This document shows, one piece after another, positions 42,242 through 50,951 of a stretch of 64,000 nt of DNA (the stretch's first letter is position 1; the number at the start of each line of letters is the position of its first letter). Below the pieces are notes generated by a model that was not told where the DNA came from, did not search any database, and worked only from the letters and a program-made list of their open reading frames with translations. This DNA is from Roseiarcus sp963835955 (GTDB taxonomy: Bacteria; Pseudomonadota; Alphaproteobacteria; Rhizobiales; Beijerinckiaceae), in assembly GCA_963835955.1 (NCBI GenBank), contig CAWIHZ010000005.1, positions 738,161 through 802,160 on the forward strand, given 5' to 3'. The position numbers were made by a program, and so were the translations under genes.

Positions 42242-44728
42242 TCAGTTTATGGGAACGAACGGCGCATTCCATATCTCGCTGGCATATTCGGCGATCGCGC
42301 GGTCGGACGAGAACCAGCCCGCATTGGCGGTGTTTAGAATGCTCGATCGCATCCAGCGCTTGCGGTCGCGCCAGACCTGATCGATCTTCATCTGGGTCTC
42401 CCAGTAGGCGTCGAAATCGGCGCAAATCATAAAATAATCGTGGTGGGTGAGGGCGTCCACGAGGCCGTGATAGCGCGTCGCGTCGTCGTTCGAGAACACG
42501 CCGGAGGCGATTTCCTCTAGCGCCTCGCGCAACACCGGTGAGGCATCTATACGCTCAGCGGCGTCGATCCCGTGAGCGCGCGCCTCCTCGACTTCTGACG
42601 CGGTCAGGCCGAAAATGAAAATGTTGTCGTCGCCGACGTGGTCGCGCAACTCCACATTGGCGCCGTCGAGCGTGCCGATGGTCAGCGCGCCATTGAGCGC
42701 CATCTTCATGTTGCCGGTGCCCGAAGCCTCCATGCCTGCGGTTGAGATCTGCTCGGAGAGATCGACGGCGGGCATGATCCTCTCGGCGAGGGAGACATTG
42801 TAGTTGGGCAGGAATACGACCTTTAAAAGGCCGCGCACGGTCGGATCCGAATTGACCACTTTTGCGACGTCGATGGCCAGCTTGATGATGAGTTTGGCCT
42901 GCGTATAGCTCGCCGCCGCCTTGCCGGAGAAGATCTTGACGCGCGGCGCGAAGTCGATGGTGGGGTTGGCGCGGATGGCGTTATAGCGCGCCACCGTCTC
43001 GAGAACGTTGAGCAGCTGGCGCTTGTATTCGTGAATGCGCTTGATCTGCACGTCAAACATCGCATCAGGGTTGATGCGCTGGGTAAGAAGATCGGCGACA
43101 TGGCGCGCCAACGCGACCTTGGCGGCTCGGCGCGCCGCCTCCACGCGCTCCTGCATCGAAGGATCGTCGGCGTAGGCGGCGAAGCCCTTGAGCGCCTCGG
43201 CGTTGTAGAGCGCGCGGTCGCCGACCGTCGACCGGATGAGCTCGGTCAGGGCCGGGTTGCATTCGATGAGCCACCGGCGAAAAGTGATGCCGTTGGTCTT
43301 GCTAACGATTCGGCCAGGATAGACGATGTTGAAACTGTGGAAAACGGTCTTGCGCATCAGGTCCGTGTGCAGGGCCGAGACGCCATTGATCTTGTGCGAG
43401 CCGATGAAGGCGAGATTGCCCATCCTGACGCGACGACCTGCATGTTCGTCGATCAGCGAGAGCGAGGTGAGTATGGCCGGGTCGACGAAGCCGCGTCGTC
43501 GCGCGCTGTCAAGATGCGCCGCGTTGAGGAGATAGATAATCTGCATGTGGCGGGGCAGCAGCCTCTCCATCAGCGGCACCGGCCAGCTTTCGAGGGCCTC
43601 CGGCAGCAGCGTGTGATTCGTATAGGAGAAGGTCGCTTGCGTGATTGCCCAGGCCTCGTCCCATTCGAGGCCGTTAAGGTCGACGAGAATGCGCATCAGC
43701 TCGGGAATGGCGATGGCGGGATGGGTGTCGTTGAGCTGGACCGCGGCGCGCTCCGGGAGCGTGCGCACGTCCTGGTGCTGTTTGATATGGCGGCGAATGA
43801 GGTCGAGCAGGGAGGCGGAGGCGAAGAAATATTCCTGCCGCAGACGCAATTCCTGCCCGGCCGGGGTCGCGTCGCTGGGGTAAAGGACTTTGGAAATCGC
43901 CTCGGCGCGCACCGTGTCGGAGAGCGCGCCGACAAAGTCGCCGGCGTTGAACGCATCGAGCTTGAAAGGGTCGGGCGCGCGCGCCGACCATAAGCGCAGC
44001 GTGTTCACGTGCGCGCCGCGCCAGCCGACGATCGGTGTGTCGTAGCCGACCGCCTCGACCGTCTCGGCCGGATGCCAAATGTGGCGCGTCCGATCGTCTT
44101 CGCCCTGCACCATTTCGACCCAGCCGCCGAAACCGATCGCATAACTAACTTCGGGGCGCTCAAATTCCCATGGATTGCCGTTGGCGAGCCAATCTTCCGG
44201 AGTCTCCTGCTGCCAGCCGCCGTGGATGATCTGGCGAAACAATCCGTTGTCGTACCGAATGCCGTAGCCGTGAGCGGCGATCGAGAGCGTCGCCATGCTG
44301 TCCATGAAGCAGGCGGCGAGGCGCCCCAGACCGCCATTGCCCAGCGCGGCGTCCGGCTCAACCCGGCGCAGCGCGCTCAGATTGACCCCGAGTTCATCGA
44401 GCGCTTCAGTCATCGGCTCCACGATGCCGAGATTGGTCATCGCGTCGAACAGCAGGCGTCCGATCAGGAATTCCAGAGAGAGATAATAGACTCGCTTACG
44501 CCCGTCGGCGTAGGCGCCGGTGGTCGAGGGCAACCAATGGTCGACGACGATGTCGCGGGTGGCGAACGCGACGGCCAGAAACCAGTCGCGCTGGCTCGCG
44601 ACCTTGGGTATCTTGCCGACGGCGTAGGTCAGCTTGGCGAGCACCGCCTCCTTGAGTTGCGCCGCCGTGTGGGGCGGGGACACGCTCGCCTGGGCCGTCG
44701 CCTCGCCGTTCGCGCTGAGAGTGTCCAT
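42242..44728 (-). CDS. glgP: Glycogen phosphorylase GlgP
   Basis: An 828-residue GT35 enzyme releasing glucose-1-phosphate from glycogen with pyridoxal phosphate. Family blocks are YYLSLEFLIGRLLFDAMTNL cut at Leu, AALGNGGLGRLAACFMDSMA, QLNDTHPAIAIPELMR and HTLLPEALESWPV. KIFSGKAAASYTQAKLIIKL follows, and the PLP-lysine motif EASGTGNMKMALNGALTIGT completes it. The ATG at 44728 follows GAGGCGAC; the open frame extends 45 codons upstream without support. It is the first glg gene and probably carries the operon promoter in the 131 nt behind the coiled-coil gene, unless that gene is also in the operon. Confidence 0.96.
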   Translation of the reverse strand: MDTLSANGEATAQASVSPPHTAAQLKEAVLAKLTYAVGKIPKVASQRDWFLAVAFATRDIVVDHWLPSTTGAYADGRKRVYYLSLEFLIGRLLFDAMTNLGIVEPMTEALDELGVNLSALRRVEPDAALGNGGLGRLAACFMDSMATLSIAAHGYGIRYDNGLFRQIIHGGWQQETPEDWLANGNPWEFERPEVSYAIGFGGWVEMVQGEDDRTRHIWHPAETVEAVGYDTPIVGWRGAHVNTLRLWSARAPDPFKLDAFNAGDFVGALSDTVRAEAISKVLYPSDATPAGQELRLRQEYFFASASLLDLIRRHIKQHQDVRTLPERAAVQLNDTHPAIAIPELMRILVDLNGLEWDEAWAITQATFSYTNHTLLPEALESWPVPLMERLLPRHMQIIYLLNAAHLDSARRRGFVDPAILTSLSLIDEHAGRRVRMGNLAFIGSHKINGVSALHTDLMRKTVFHSFNIVYPGRIVSKTNGITFRRWLIECNPALTELIRSTVGDRALYNAEALKGFAAYADDPSMQERVEAARRAAKVALARHVADLLTQRINPDAMFDVQIKRIHEYKRQLLNVLETVARYNAIRANPTIDFAPRVKIFSGKAAASYTQAKLIIKLAIDVAKVVNSDPTVRGLLKVVFLPNYNVSLAERIMPAVDLSEQISTAGMEASGTGNMKMALNGALTIGTLDGANVELRDHVGDDNIFIFGLTASEVEEARAHGIDAAERIDASPVLREALEEIASGVFSNDDATRYHGLVDALTHHDYFMICADFDAYWETQMKIDQVWRDRKRWMRSSILNTANAGWFSSDRAIAEYASEIWNAPFVPIN

Positions 44729-44859
44729 GTCGCCTCGATGACCGCGGTCCACTGACGTCGAGCCGCCCGTCGCGCGCGCCCGCACACACTTTGTAACACG
44801 GCTGCCGCGACGCACAATCCCACTATGGAGGCGATCGCGCCACGTGGCCGAGTTGCGTA

Positions 44860-45504
44860 TCACGGCGCCGAATTGGCCCTGGCCCTCGCGGCGCGGATTT
44901 GATCTTGCAGCGCGTTGAGCTCGCTGGTCGCGGCGTTGATCTGGTTCTGTAGGCTCTCGAACTGCTTCAGCGCCGCGGCGGTCTGATCCCGAGCCTGCGC
45001 GAGCGCGGCTTGAGCAGCCGCGACCTCGCCTTGCACTCTCGTTTGCTCGGTCAGGAGGGCCTGGGATTGGTTCTCCTCAGCGGCGAAGCGGTCGCTCGCT
45101 TCCTTGAGCCGAGCGTCGACCGCCTGTAGATCGCGGGTCCGGGCGCTGGCCTCCTCCTGCGCGCCCGAAATGGCGAGCTTGGCGTCGCCGATCTGCTTGG
45201 TCAGGTCGGCGAGCTCGTTTTGCGCCGACGCGCGAGCGGCGGATGCTTCCGACAACGCCTTTTCGGCGTCAGCCGCCTGTCTTTTGAGCTCGGCGGCCGT
45301 ACCCGCCGCCTTCTGCAGGTTTTGCAGGTCTGTGGCGAGCGATTCGCGCGCCTGCTCGGCGGCGCGTAACGATTCAGTCGTCTCGGTCCGCGTCTGCGCG
45401 ACTTGCGACCAAAAAAAGGCGGCAAGCAGCCAGCCGACGGCGGCCACAGCCGCCAGCGCGAACAGGACCGGCCGGCTAAATTTGTCGGCCGAATCGAAAG
45501 CCAT
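44860..45504 (-). CDS. Membrane-anchored coiled-coil protein, unknown function
   Basis: A 214-residue protein with a short cytoplasmic N-terminus, one membrane helix (VLFALAAVAAVGWLLAAFFW), then about 160 residues of nearly unbroken coiled coil rich in Ala, Gln, Glu and Arg (for example ESLRAAEQARESLATDLQNL and ALAQARDQTAAALKQFESLQ). No catalytic motif is present. The architecture suggests an envelope-spanning tether. It lies directly upstream of glgP on the same strand, 131 nt apart, so a link with the glycogen operon is possible but not shown. Confidence 0.7.
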   Translation of the reverse strand: MAFDSADKFSRPVLFALAAVAAVGWLLAAFFWSQVAQTRTETTESLRAAEQARESLATDLQNLQKAAGTAAELKRQAADAEKALSEASAARASAQNELADLTKQIGDAKLAISGAQEEASARTRDLQAVDARLKEASDRFAAEENQSQALLTEQTRVQGEVAAAQAALAQARDQTAAALKQFESLQNQINAATSELNALQDQIRAARARANSAP

Positions 45505-45969
45505 GGCGTCTTCCCTCTCGATGGCGCCTCTACGCGGCTGTCAAAGGCTAAATCTCCTCTCCATATTGCGGGCCCTAACCCTGTCCGCCAAGTGGAAAAC
45601 GTCGCCAAGGGTCCGTTTGTGCCAAAGGCAAGTCATATATTTCCGGCGAAGGTTCGGACTTGTCCGTCGAGTATTATTGAGAGGCGGCGAGCTCCGAGCT
45701 GCGCTGGTCGCGGTCCGCCACGACGCGGAAGACGCGCGGCGGGTGCGGCATTGTGACGCGGAACCGGCGCGACGACGCTGTCTTCGCTGTAACGGCCGGG
45801 CGCCCGTTCAAAAACGCGGTTTCATCCGGACGGGTGATTGGCAGCGGAGAATCTTTTCGTTTGTCAATTTTTGCGGTCGCGGTGTATCGTCGGCGCTATG
45901 AAGAAGCCTTGGACGGGCTAGTATTGCGGCGCGCGAAGCGCGCGCATGTGAAATCGGAGGCCGGCGACG
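45505..45969. other. Intergenic region upstream of ctaC
   Basis: About 465 nt between divergent genes. Frames that open here run into ctaC out of frame and have no domains. The region must hold the promoters of ctaC and of the coiled-coil gene. No confident boxes were found. Confidence 0.4.
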
Positions 45970-46851
45970 GTGATTGGAGCCTCGAAGCTGATTCGGACGG
46001 GCGCGTTGGCTTACGCCGCGGGCATCGCGAGCGTGGCTTCATCGCCAGTTCGAGCGGCGGTTTTCGGCGGCCCGGTACCGGGCCAAATGGGTTTTCTCCC
46101 GGCGGTCACCCAAAACGCCGAGGACATCGAGTGGCTGCATAACTGGGTGCTGATGCCAATAATAACCGGCATTTCTCTCCTCGTGCTCGCGCTGCTAACC
46201 TATGTCGTCTATCGCTTCAACGAAAAGGCCAATCCGGTCCCCTCCCGGAGGACGCACAACAGCCTGCTCGAAGTCGCGTGGACGGTCGTGCCGGCGCTGC
46301 TGCTCGTGATCATCGCGGTTCCGTCATTCCGTCTGCTGACCCTGCAACTCGTCCTTCCGCCGCCAGACCTCACGGTGAAGGTGACGGCTTCGCAATGGCA
46401 CTGGAACTACGGCTACCCAAAAGCCGAGGGCGGGTTTGCGTTTGATTCACTCATCGTCGATGACAAGGATCTCAAGCCCGGCGACATCAGGCTTCTAACC
46501 GTCGACAATCCGATGGTGTTGCCGGTCAACAAGTCGATCGAGGTCGACGTCACTTCGCAGGATGTCATTCACTCGTTCTCCGTCCCCTCGTTCGGCGTTA
46601 AGATCGACGCCATTCCGGGTCGCCTCAACAAGGCCTGGTTCAAAGCTGATCGGGAAGGCGTCTATTACGGGCAATGCTCGAACATCTGCGGCATCGATCA
46701 TGCGTTCATGCCGATCGAGGTCCGGGTCGTCAGCCAGAAGGCTTACGATGATTGGCTGCTCCAGGCCAAAAAGAATTTCGCGGCCTCCGGCGTCGTCGAC
46801 GTTGCCGCCGCCCGGCCGCTTATCCCTGAACCGCGGCGCGCGGCGCCGTAA
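45970..46851 (+). CDS. ctaC: Cytochrome c oxidase subunit II (CuA)
   Basis: A 293-residue subunit that takes electrons from cytochrome c through CuA. The GTG start follows GGAGG. A signal-like N-terminus is cut near VRA, and two membrane helices follow (MPIITGISLLVLALLTYVVY and VPALLLVIIAVPSFRLLTL). Electron entry Trp lies in ASQWHWNYGY. CuA ligands are His in VIHSFSVPSFG and the CSNICGIDHAFM motif. The usual Glu between the cysteines (CSE.CG) is Asn here (AAC in the DNA). That Glu gives a backbone ligand to copper, so the site may still form, but its side chain also binds the Mg/Mn ion. It lies 27 nt ahead of ctaD. Confidence 0.95.
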   Translation: MIGASKLIRTGALAYAAGIASVASSPVRAAVFGGPVPGQMGFLPAVTQNAEDIEWLHNWVLMPIITGISLLVLALLTYVVYRFNEKANPVPSRRTHNSLLEVAWTVVPALLLVIIAVPSFRLLTLQLVLPPPDLTVKVTASQWHWNYGYPKAEGGFAFDSLIVDDKDLKPGDIRLLTVDNPMVLPVNKSIEVDVTSQDVIHSFSVPSFGVKIDAIPGRLNKAWFKADREGVYYGQCSNICGIDHAFMPIEVRVVSQKAYDDWLLQAKKNFAASGVVDVAAARPLIPEPRRAAP

Positions 46852-46878
46852 GTTCATGAAGCACAGGAACCTATAACC

Positions 46879-48591
46879 ATGGCTTCCGTCAGCGGATTCA
46901 CTTCTTCCGAAGTCGAGGCTCACCACGACCACGGGCACGGCCACCCTACGGGATGGCGCCGATTCCTGTATTCGACCAACCATAAGGATATTGGCACGCT
47001 CTACCTGACTTTCGCGGTGATGGCGGGTCTGCTTGGCACGTTGCTTTCGGTCGCGGTCCGGGCGGAACTGATGATGCCGGGAATCCAAATTTTCCCGACG
47101 ATCTCCGCCATTCTGACCGGAGACGGCTCCATCGACGCCGCCAAGAACATGTACAACGTCTTTTTCACCAGCCACGCCCTCGTCATGATTTTCTTCATGG
47201 TGATGCCCGCGATGATGGGTGGATTTGGCAATTGGTTCGTGCCGATTCTGATCGGCGCGCCGGACATGGCCTTCCCGCGGCTCAACAACATGTCATTCTG
47301 GCTTCTGGTGGCGTCGTTCTCGCTGCTCGTCACGTCTCTTTTCGTCGAGGGATCGCCGGGCATGAAGGGATTTGGCGGCGGCTGGGTTCTGTATCCGCCG
47401 TTCTCGTCCGACGTCGGGGCGCCTGGCCCGGCGGTTGATTGCGTTATCCTCTCGATGCACTTGGCCGGCATGTCCTCGATCGTCGGCGCCATCAACTTCA
47501 TCGCGACGATCTTCAACATGCGTGCCCCGGGCATGACGATGATGCGCATGCCCTTGTTCGTGTGGTCGGTGCTGGTGACCGCGTTCCTGCTGCTGCTGGC
47601 GCTGCCGGTGTTGGCCGGAGCGCTGACGATGCTGCTGACGGACCGCAACTTCCACACCACGTTCTTCGAGCCCGCCGGCGGCGGCGATCCGATCCTGTTT
47701 CAGCATCTATTCTGGTTCTTCGGCCATCCCGAGGTCTACATCCTCATCATCCCGGGCTTTGGCATCATCAGTCAGGTCGTGTCGACGTTCTCGAAGAAGC
47801 CGATTTTCGGCTATGTCGGCATGGTCTATGCCATGTTGGCGATCGCCATCCTGGGCTTCATTGTTTGGGCGCACCACATGTTCGTGACCGGCATGTCGCT
47901 GAATGCGCAGCGATTCTTCGTCTTGACCACGATGGTGATCGCGGTTCCGACCGGCGTGAAGGTGTTTTCCTGGATCGCGACCATGTGGGGCGGCTCGATT
48001 TCGCTCAGACCTCCGATGCTGTGGGCGATTGGCTTCGTATTCGTGTTCACCGTCGGCGGGGTCACCGGCATCGTGCTCGCCAACGCAGCGATCGATCGCT
48101 ACGTGCACGACACCTATTACGTGGTCGCGCATTTCCACTACACGATGTCGCTCGGCGCGGTATTCTCGATCTTTGCCGGTTTCTACTACTGGTTCCCGAA
48201 AATGACCGGCTATCTTTATAACGAGGCGCTGGCCAAGTTGCATTTCTGGCTGACGTTCGTCGGCGTCAACGTAACCTTCTTTCCCCAGCACTTCCTGGGC
48301 TTTGCGGGGATGCCCCGACGCATCATCGACTATACCGACGCCTACGCCTTCTGGAACATGGTTTCATCGCTCGGGGCCTATGTTTCAGGGGCCGGGGCGG
48401 TTGTGTTCGTCTACCTCATCTATGAGGCGTTCAAGGCCAAGCGCGCCGCTGGCGACAATCCGTGGGGGCCTGGCGCGACCACGCTGGAATGGACGCTGAC
48501 CTCGCCTCCGCCGTTCCATCAGTTCGAAACGCCGCCGATGCTGCCCGGCTACGACGAGATCGACGCGGCCACGATCGTCGGTCACGGATGA
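46879..48591 (+). CDS. ctaD: Cytochrome c oxidase subunit I (aa3 type)
   Basis: The 570-residue catalytic, twelve-helix haem-copper subunit. D-channel residues are visible in GAPDMAFPRLNNMSFW. The CuB His and the Glu at the top of the D channel lie in WFFGHPEVYILIIPGFGI. The next His pair is in WAHHMFVTG, and the K-channel Lys in VPTGVKVFSWIATMWGG. The haem ligands are in VVAHFHYTMSLG. All marks of the A1 subfamily are present, so this is a proton-pumping oxidase. Its stop overlaps a 52-codon frame by ATGA. Confidence 0.97.
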   Translation: MASVSGFTSSEVEAHHDHGHGHPTGWRRFLYSTNHKDIGTLYLTFAVMAGLLGTLLSVAVRAELMMPGIQIFPTISAILTGDGSIDAAKNMYNVFFTSHALVMIFFMVMPAMMGGFGNWFVPILIGAPDMAFPRLNNMSFWLLVASFSLLVTSLFVEGSPGMKGFGGGWVLYPPFSSDVGAPGPAVDCVILSMHLAGMSSIVGAINFIATIFNMRAPGMTMMRMPLFVWSVLVTAFLLLLALPVLAGALTMLLTDRNFHTTFFEPAGGGDPILFQHLFWFFGHPEVYILIIPGFGIISQVVSTFSKKPIFGYVGMVYAMLAIAILGFIVWAHHMFVTGMSLNAQRFFVLTTMVIAVPTGVKVFSWIATMWGGSISLRPPMLWAIGFVFVFTVGGVTGIVLANAAIDRYVHDTYYVVAHFHYTMSLGAVFSIFAGFYYWFPKMTGYLYNEALAKLHFWLTFVGVNVTFFPQHFLGFAGMPRRIIDYTDAYAFWNMVSSLGAYVSGAGAVVFVYLIYEAFKAKRAAGDNPWGPGATTLEWTLTSPPPFHQFETPPMLPGYDEIDAATIVGHG

Positions 48592-48746
48592 GCGACGTTC
48601 GCGGTTCCGGCGTGGGCGAGGGCGCGGTGTTTTTTCGCGCGCGCGCCCTGAGCACGACTTCCGCCACGTCGGCGCGGCGAGCTCCGACCAAGAGCGCGAG
48701 CGATCGTGCTGGCCCTGCGGGAAAACGCATGAGGAGAAGACGATGA
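48588..48746 (+). CDS. Possible 52-residue basic protein between ctaD and ctaE
   Basis: The frame starts MSDVRGSGVGEGAVFFRARA and ends in MRRRR. It overlaps the ctaD stop and the ctaE start, each by ATGA, so it could form a translationally coupled chain. It has no membrane helix and does not resemble CoxF, CtaB or CtaG, which commonly lie here. The composition (Arg, Ala, Ser) is also what a random high-GC frame would give. It may be a real small gene, or just a spacer whose translation couples ctaE. Confidence 0.4.
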   Translation: MSDVRGSGVGEGAVFFRARALSTTSATSARRAPTKSASDRAGPAGKRMRRRR

Positions 48747-49612
48747 CCGACGCCCCGATCGCCGAGCGGCAGGGCTATCACCTCGTCGAACCGAGCCCGT
48801 GGCCGATCATCGCGGCGGCGTTTGCGTTTTTGACAGCCGCCGGCCTCATCATGGCGATGCATGAGGTCAAGATCGGAGGGGTGAGACCCGGCGCGGCGGT
48901 GCTGGCGCTCGGCGGGGCCGGGGTCCTGTTCACGATGGCGGGTTGGTGGCGCGACGTCATCGCTGAAGCGCAGGGCGGTTATCACAACGCGCTGGTGCGC
49001 CATGGCCTGACGCTGGGCATGCTTCTGTTCATCGCTTCCGAGGTGATGTTCTTCGTCGCATGGTTCTGGGCCTTTTTCGCCTCTTCGCTGGGTTCGAACG
49101 ATCCGCAGATCTTTGGCCGGCTCGACTTCACCCATGGCATGTGGCCGCCAAAGGGCACCGAAGTGCTCGATCCGCTCAGACTGCCTCTGATGAACACCTT
49201 CGTGCTGGTGACGTCGAGCTTCGCCGTCAATGTCGCCCACGAGGCGCTTCGGGAGGGCCAGCGAAAGGCGTTCAAGATCTTCCTCGCGGTGGCGATCGGG
49301 CTCGGCGCGTTGTTCGTCGTCACCCAGGCCTACGAGTATGTTCACGCGCCTTTCCCGTTCAAGAATTCGATTTATGGCGCGACCTTCTTCATGGCGACCG
49401 GTTTTCATGGCGCGCACGTAATCATCGGAGTAGTTTTCCTGACTGTCTGCCTCGCCCGCGCCTTCGCCGGCCAGTTTACGCCGCGCCATCATTTGGGTTT
49501 CCAGTTCGCCGCCTGGTACTGGCATTTCGTCGACGTCGTCTGGATATTCCTGTTCACCTGCATCTATCTCTGGGGCTCCTGGGGCGCGCCGATCGAGGGC
49601 GCCGCGAGCTGA
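48743..49612 (+). CDS. ctaE: Cytochrome c oxidase subunit III
   Basis: A 289-residue seven-helix subunit that stabilises subunit I and binds lipids. It is preceded by GAGGAG. Family blocks are YHLVEPSPWPIIAAAFAFLT, GMLLFIASEVMFFVAWFWAF with the conserved Glu, and NTFVLVTSSFAVNVAHEAL. ATGFHGAHVIIGVVFLTVCL with the conserved His follows, and AAWYWHFVDVVWIFLFTCIY ends the protein. The genes usually lying between ctaD and ctaE in alphaproteobacteria (ctaB, ctaG) are missing; haem O synthase must be encoded elsewhere. Confidence 0.96.
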   Translation: MTDAPIAERQGYHLVEPSPWPIIAAAFAFLTAAGLIMAMHEVKIGGVRPGAAVLALGGAGVLFTMAGWWRDVIAEAQGGYHNALVRHGLTLGMLLFIASEVMFFVAWFWAFFASSLGSNDPQIFGRLDFTHGMWPPKGTEVLDPLRLPLMNTFVLVTSSFAVNVAHEALREGQRKAFKIFLAVAIGLGALFVVTQAYEYVHAPFPFKNSIYGATFFMATGFHGAHVIIGVVFLTVCLARAFAGQFTPRHHLGFQFAAWYWHFVDVVWIFLFTCIYLWGSWGAPIEGAAS

Positions 49613-49765
49613 AAACCGAGCGCGGGAGCGTGCCGCCAAGCCGGGACGCCGTAAGGAGGCCTTGGGTCTTGTTCGAGGCCCGACCGCGCAGCGGCGAATG
49701 AAAGGGCGTTTGCGTCTGAGTCTGGAACTGGCCGGCCCGCGCCGGCCGTGGGAACGGCACGAGCG

Positions 49766-50164
49766 ATGACGGAACCGCTTCAACGCGTCAGCCGTGGCAT
49801 GACCGGCCGCAGGGAGGTCGTCGTTACCCGCGAACTGACGGTCGGCGCCCATGTCGAGGGCATGCCGTTGGTCTTCGGCACGCCGATGATGATCATGGCG
49901 ATGGAGATGGCCTCCGGCGCTGCCGTCTCCGGCCATCTGCCGCCTGGCTGGGCGACGGTCGGCAGCGAGGTCAATATCCGCCACCTCGCCCCAACCCCGA
50001 TCGGCCGAACGGTCGTCGCGACCGCGCGGGTGATCGAGGTCGCAGGCCGCAGCATTCTGTTCGCGGTCGAGGCCCACGACGGCCAGCACAAGATTGGCGA
50101 AGGCACGCACCGTCGCGGCGCGATCGACCTCGAGGCCTTCGCCAAGCGTTACGGCGACGGCTGA
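49766..50164 (+). CDS. Hotdog-fold thioesterase (FlK-like)
   Basis: A 132-residue single hotdog domain. VTRELTVGAHVEGMPLVFGTPMMIM contains the Thr region, AMEMASGAAV the Glu in the helix, and GSEVNIRHLAPTPIGRTV the His. These correspond to the Thr-Glu-His set of fluoroacetyl-CoA thioesterase-type enzymes, although the substrate is more likely an ordinary short acyl-CoA. RGAIDLEAFAKRYGD ends the domain. The ATG at 49766 is chosen; one six codons upstream is an alternative. It is 150 nt after ctaE on the same strand. Confidence 0.8.
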   Translation: MTEPLQRVSRGMTGRREVVVTRELTVGAHVEGMPLVFGTPMMIMAMEMASGAAVSGHLPPGWATVGSEVNIRHLAPTPIGRTVVATARVIEVAGRSILFAVEAHDGQHKIGEGTHRRGAIDLEAFAKRYGDG

Positions 50165-50248
50165 GTTTTTGGTCGCGCCGTTGCTTTATCGGGAGGTTCA
50201 GGCAATTCGGGGCGGCCGACCGCCGCTCCGACGCAACAGGAGGTGATC

Positions 50249-50617
50249 ATGTTGGAGCGACTCCAGCAGGGGCCCGATCTGATCGTCGGGCTGCGCGCGA
50301 GCGGCGCCGTCATGGCGCAGGAAGTCGAGGAGGCGATCGGGCCGCTGGCCGGCCGCGGCGGTTCGGTCCCCGCGGGTCTCGTCATCGTGGTCGACCGCGA
50401 TTGCGACGGCTCTTACGCCGAACTCGCGCGCGGTCTGGCGAAGGCGTCGCTGGCTCACCGGTCACTCGTGCGGCTCGCCGTGGTCACGGAAGGCGAAGGC
50501 AGGGAAGAAGCGCGCCACAACGGCTTCGACCAGTTGGCGGTTCCCGTCCGGTATTTCGCGGCGGCCGATCTGCGGATGGCGCTCGACTGGGCGGCGGCGT
50601 CGCGGCGCGGGGAGTAG
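50249..50617 (+). CDS. SpoIIAA-like/STAS-fold protein
   Basis: A 122-residue protein with an exceptionally good ribosome binding site: AGGAGGTGATC runs directly into the ATG and complements the 16S tail fully. The GTG within that sequence is therefore not the start. The fold signature is LIVGLRASGAVMAQEVEEAI, then LVIVVDRDCDGSYAELARGL and VRLAVVTEGEG, with VRYFAAADLRMALDWAA at the end, as in SpoIIAA-like (DUF3478) proteins. No catalytic residues are known for the family. Strong translation suggests an abundant protein. Its role is unknown. Confidence 0.75.
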   Translation: MLERLQQGPDLIVGLRASGAVMAQEVEEAIGPLAGRGGSVPAGLVIVVDRDCDGSYAELARGLAKASLAHRSLVRLAVVTEGEGREEARHNGFDQLAVPVRYFAAADLRMALDWAAASRRGE

Positions 50618-50951
50618 CTGAAGGCTGCGCGGCCGTCTCTGGCGGGGCGGTTCCGCGCCTGAGACACGAGTCAGTGTTGAGTTATCTCGGGCCGCCAAAT
50701 TATTCCAAGAGCACGACACGAAAATCACGTTGCCGGACCTGAGAGCCAGGCGAGGCGTGGCGCGACCATCCGACATTCGCTGCAACGCGACGGGCAGACT
50801 TGCGGCGGATTGGCTATAAGTTCAGCACCCGCACGCGCAATACGCGCGTGACCCAACCCCCGTTGATCTCGACGGTCCGCAAGCGCGAGCCTAGCAGAGT
50901 TGGACGAGCCGCGGCGAAATTCCGCAATGGGCCGCGAGAGGGTGGAGAGCA
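50618..50951. other. Intergenic region upstream of the MFS gene
   Basis: About 335 nt. No coding frame, tRNA or hairpin terminator is recognisable. It presumably contains the promoter of the transporter. Confidence 0.4.

Noticed and set aside
45753..46142. A 129-codon frame starting before ctaC
   Set aside because: It runs out of frame into ctaC, whose GTG start has a good GGAGG; no domain is present.
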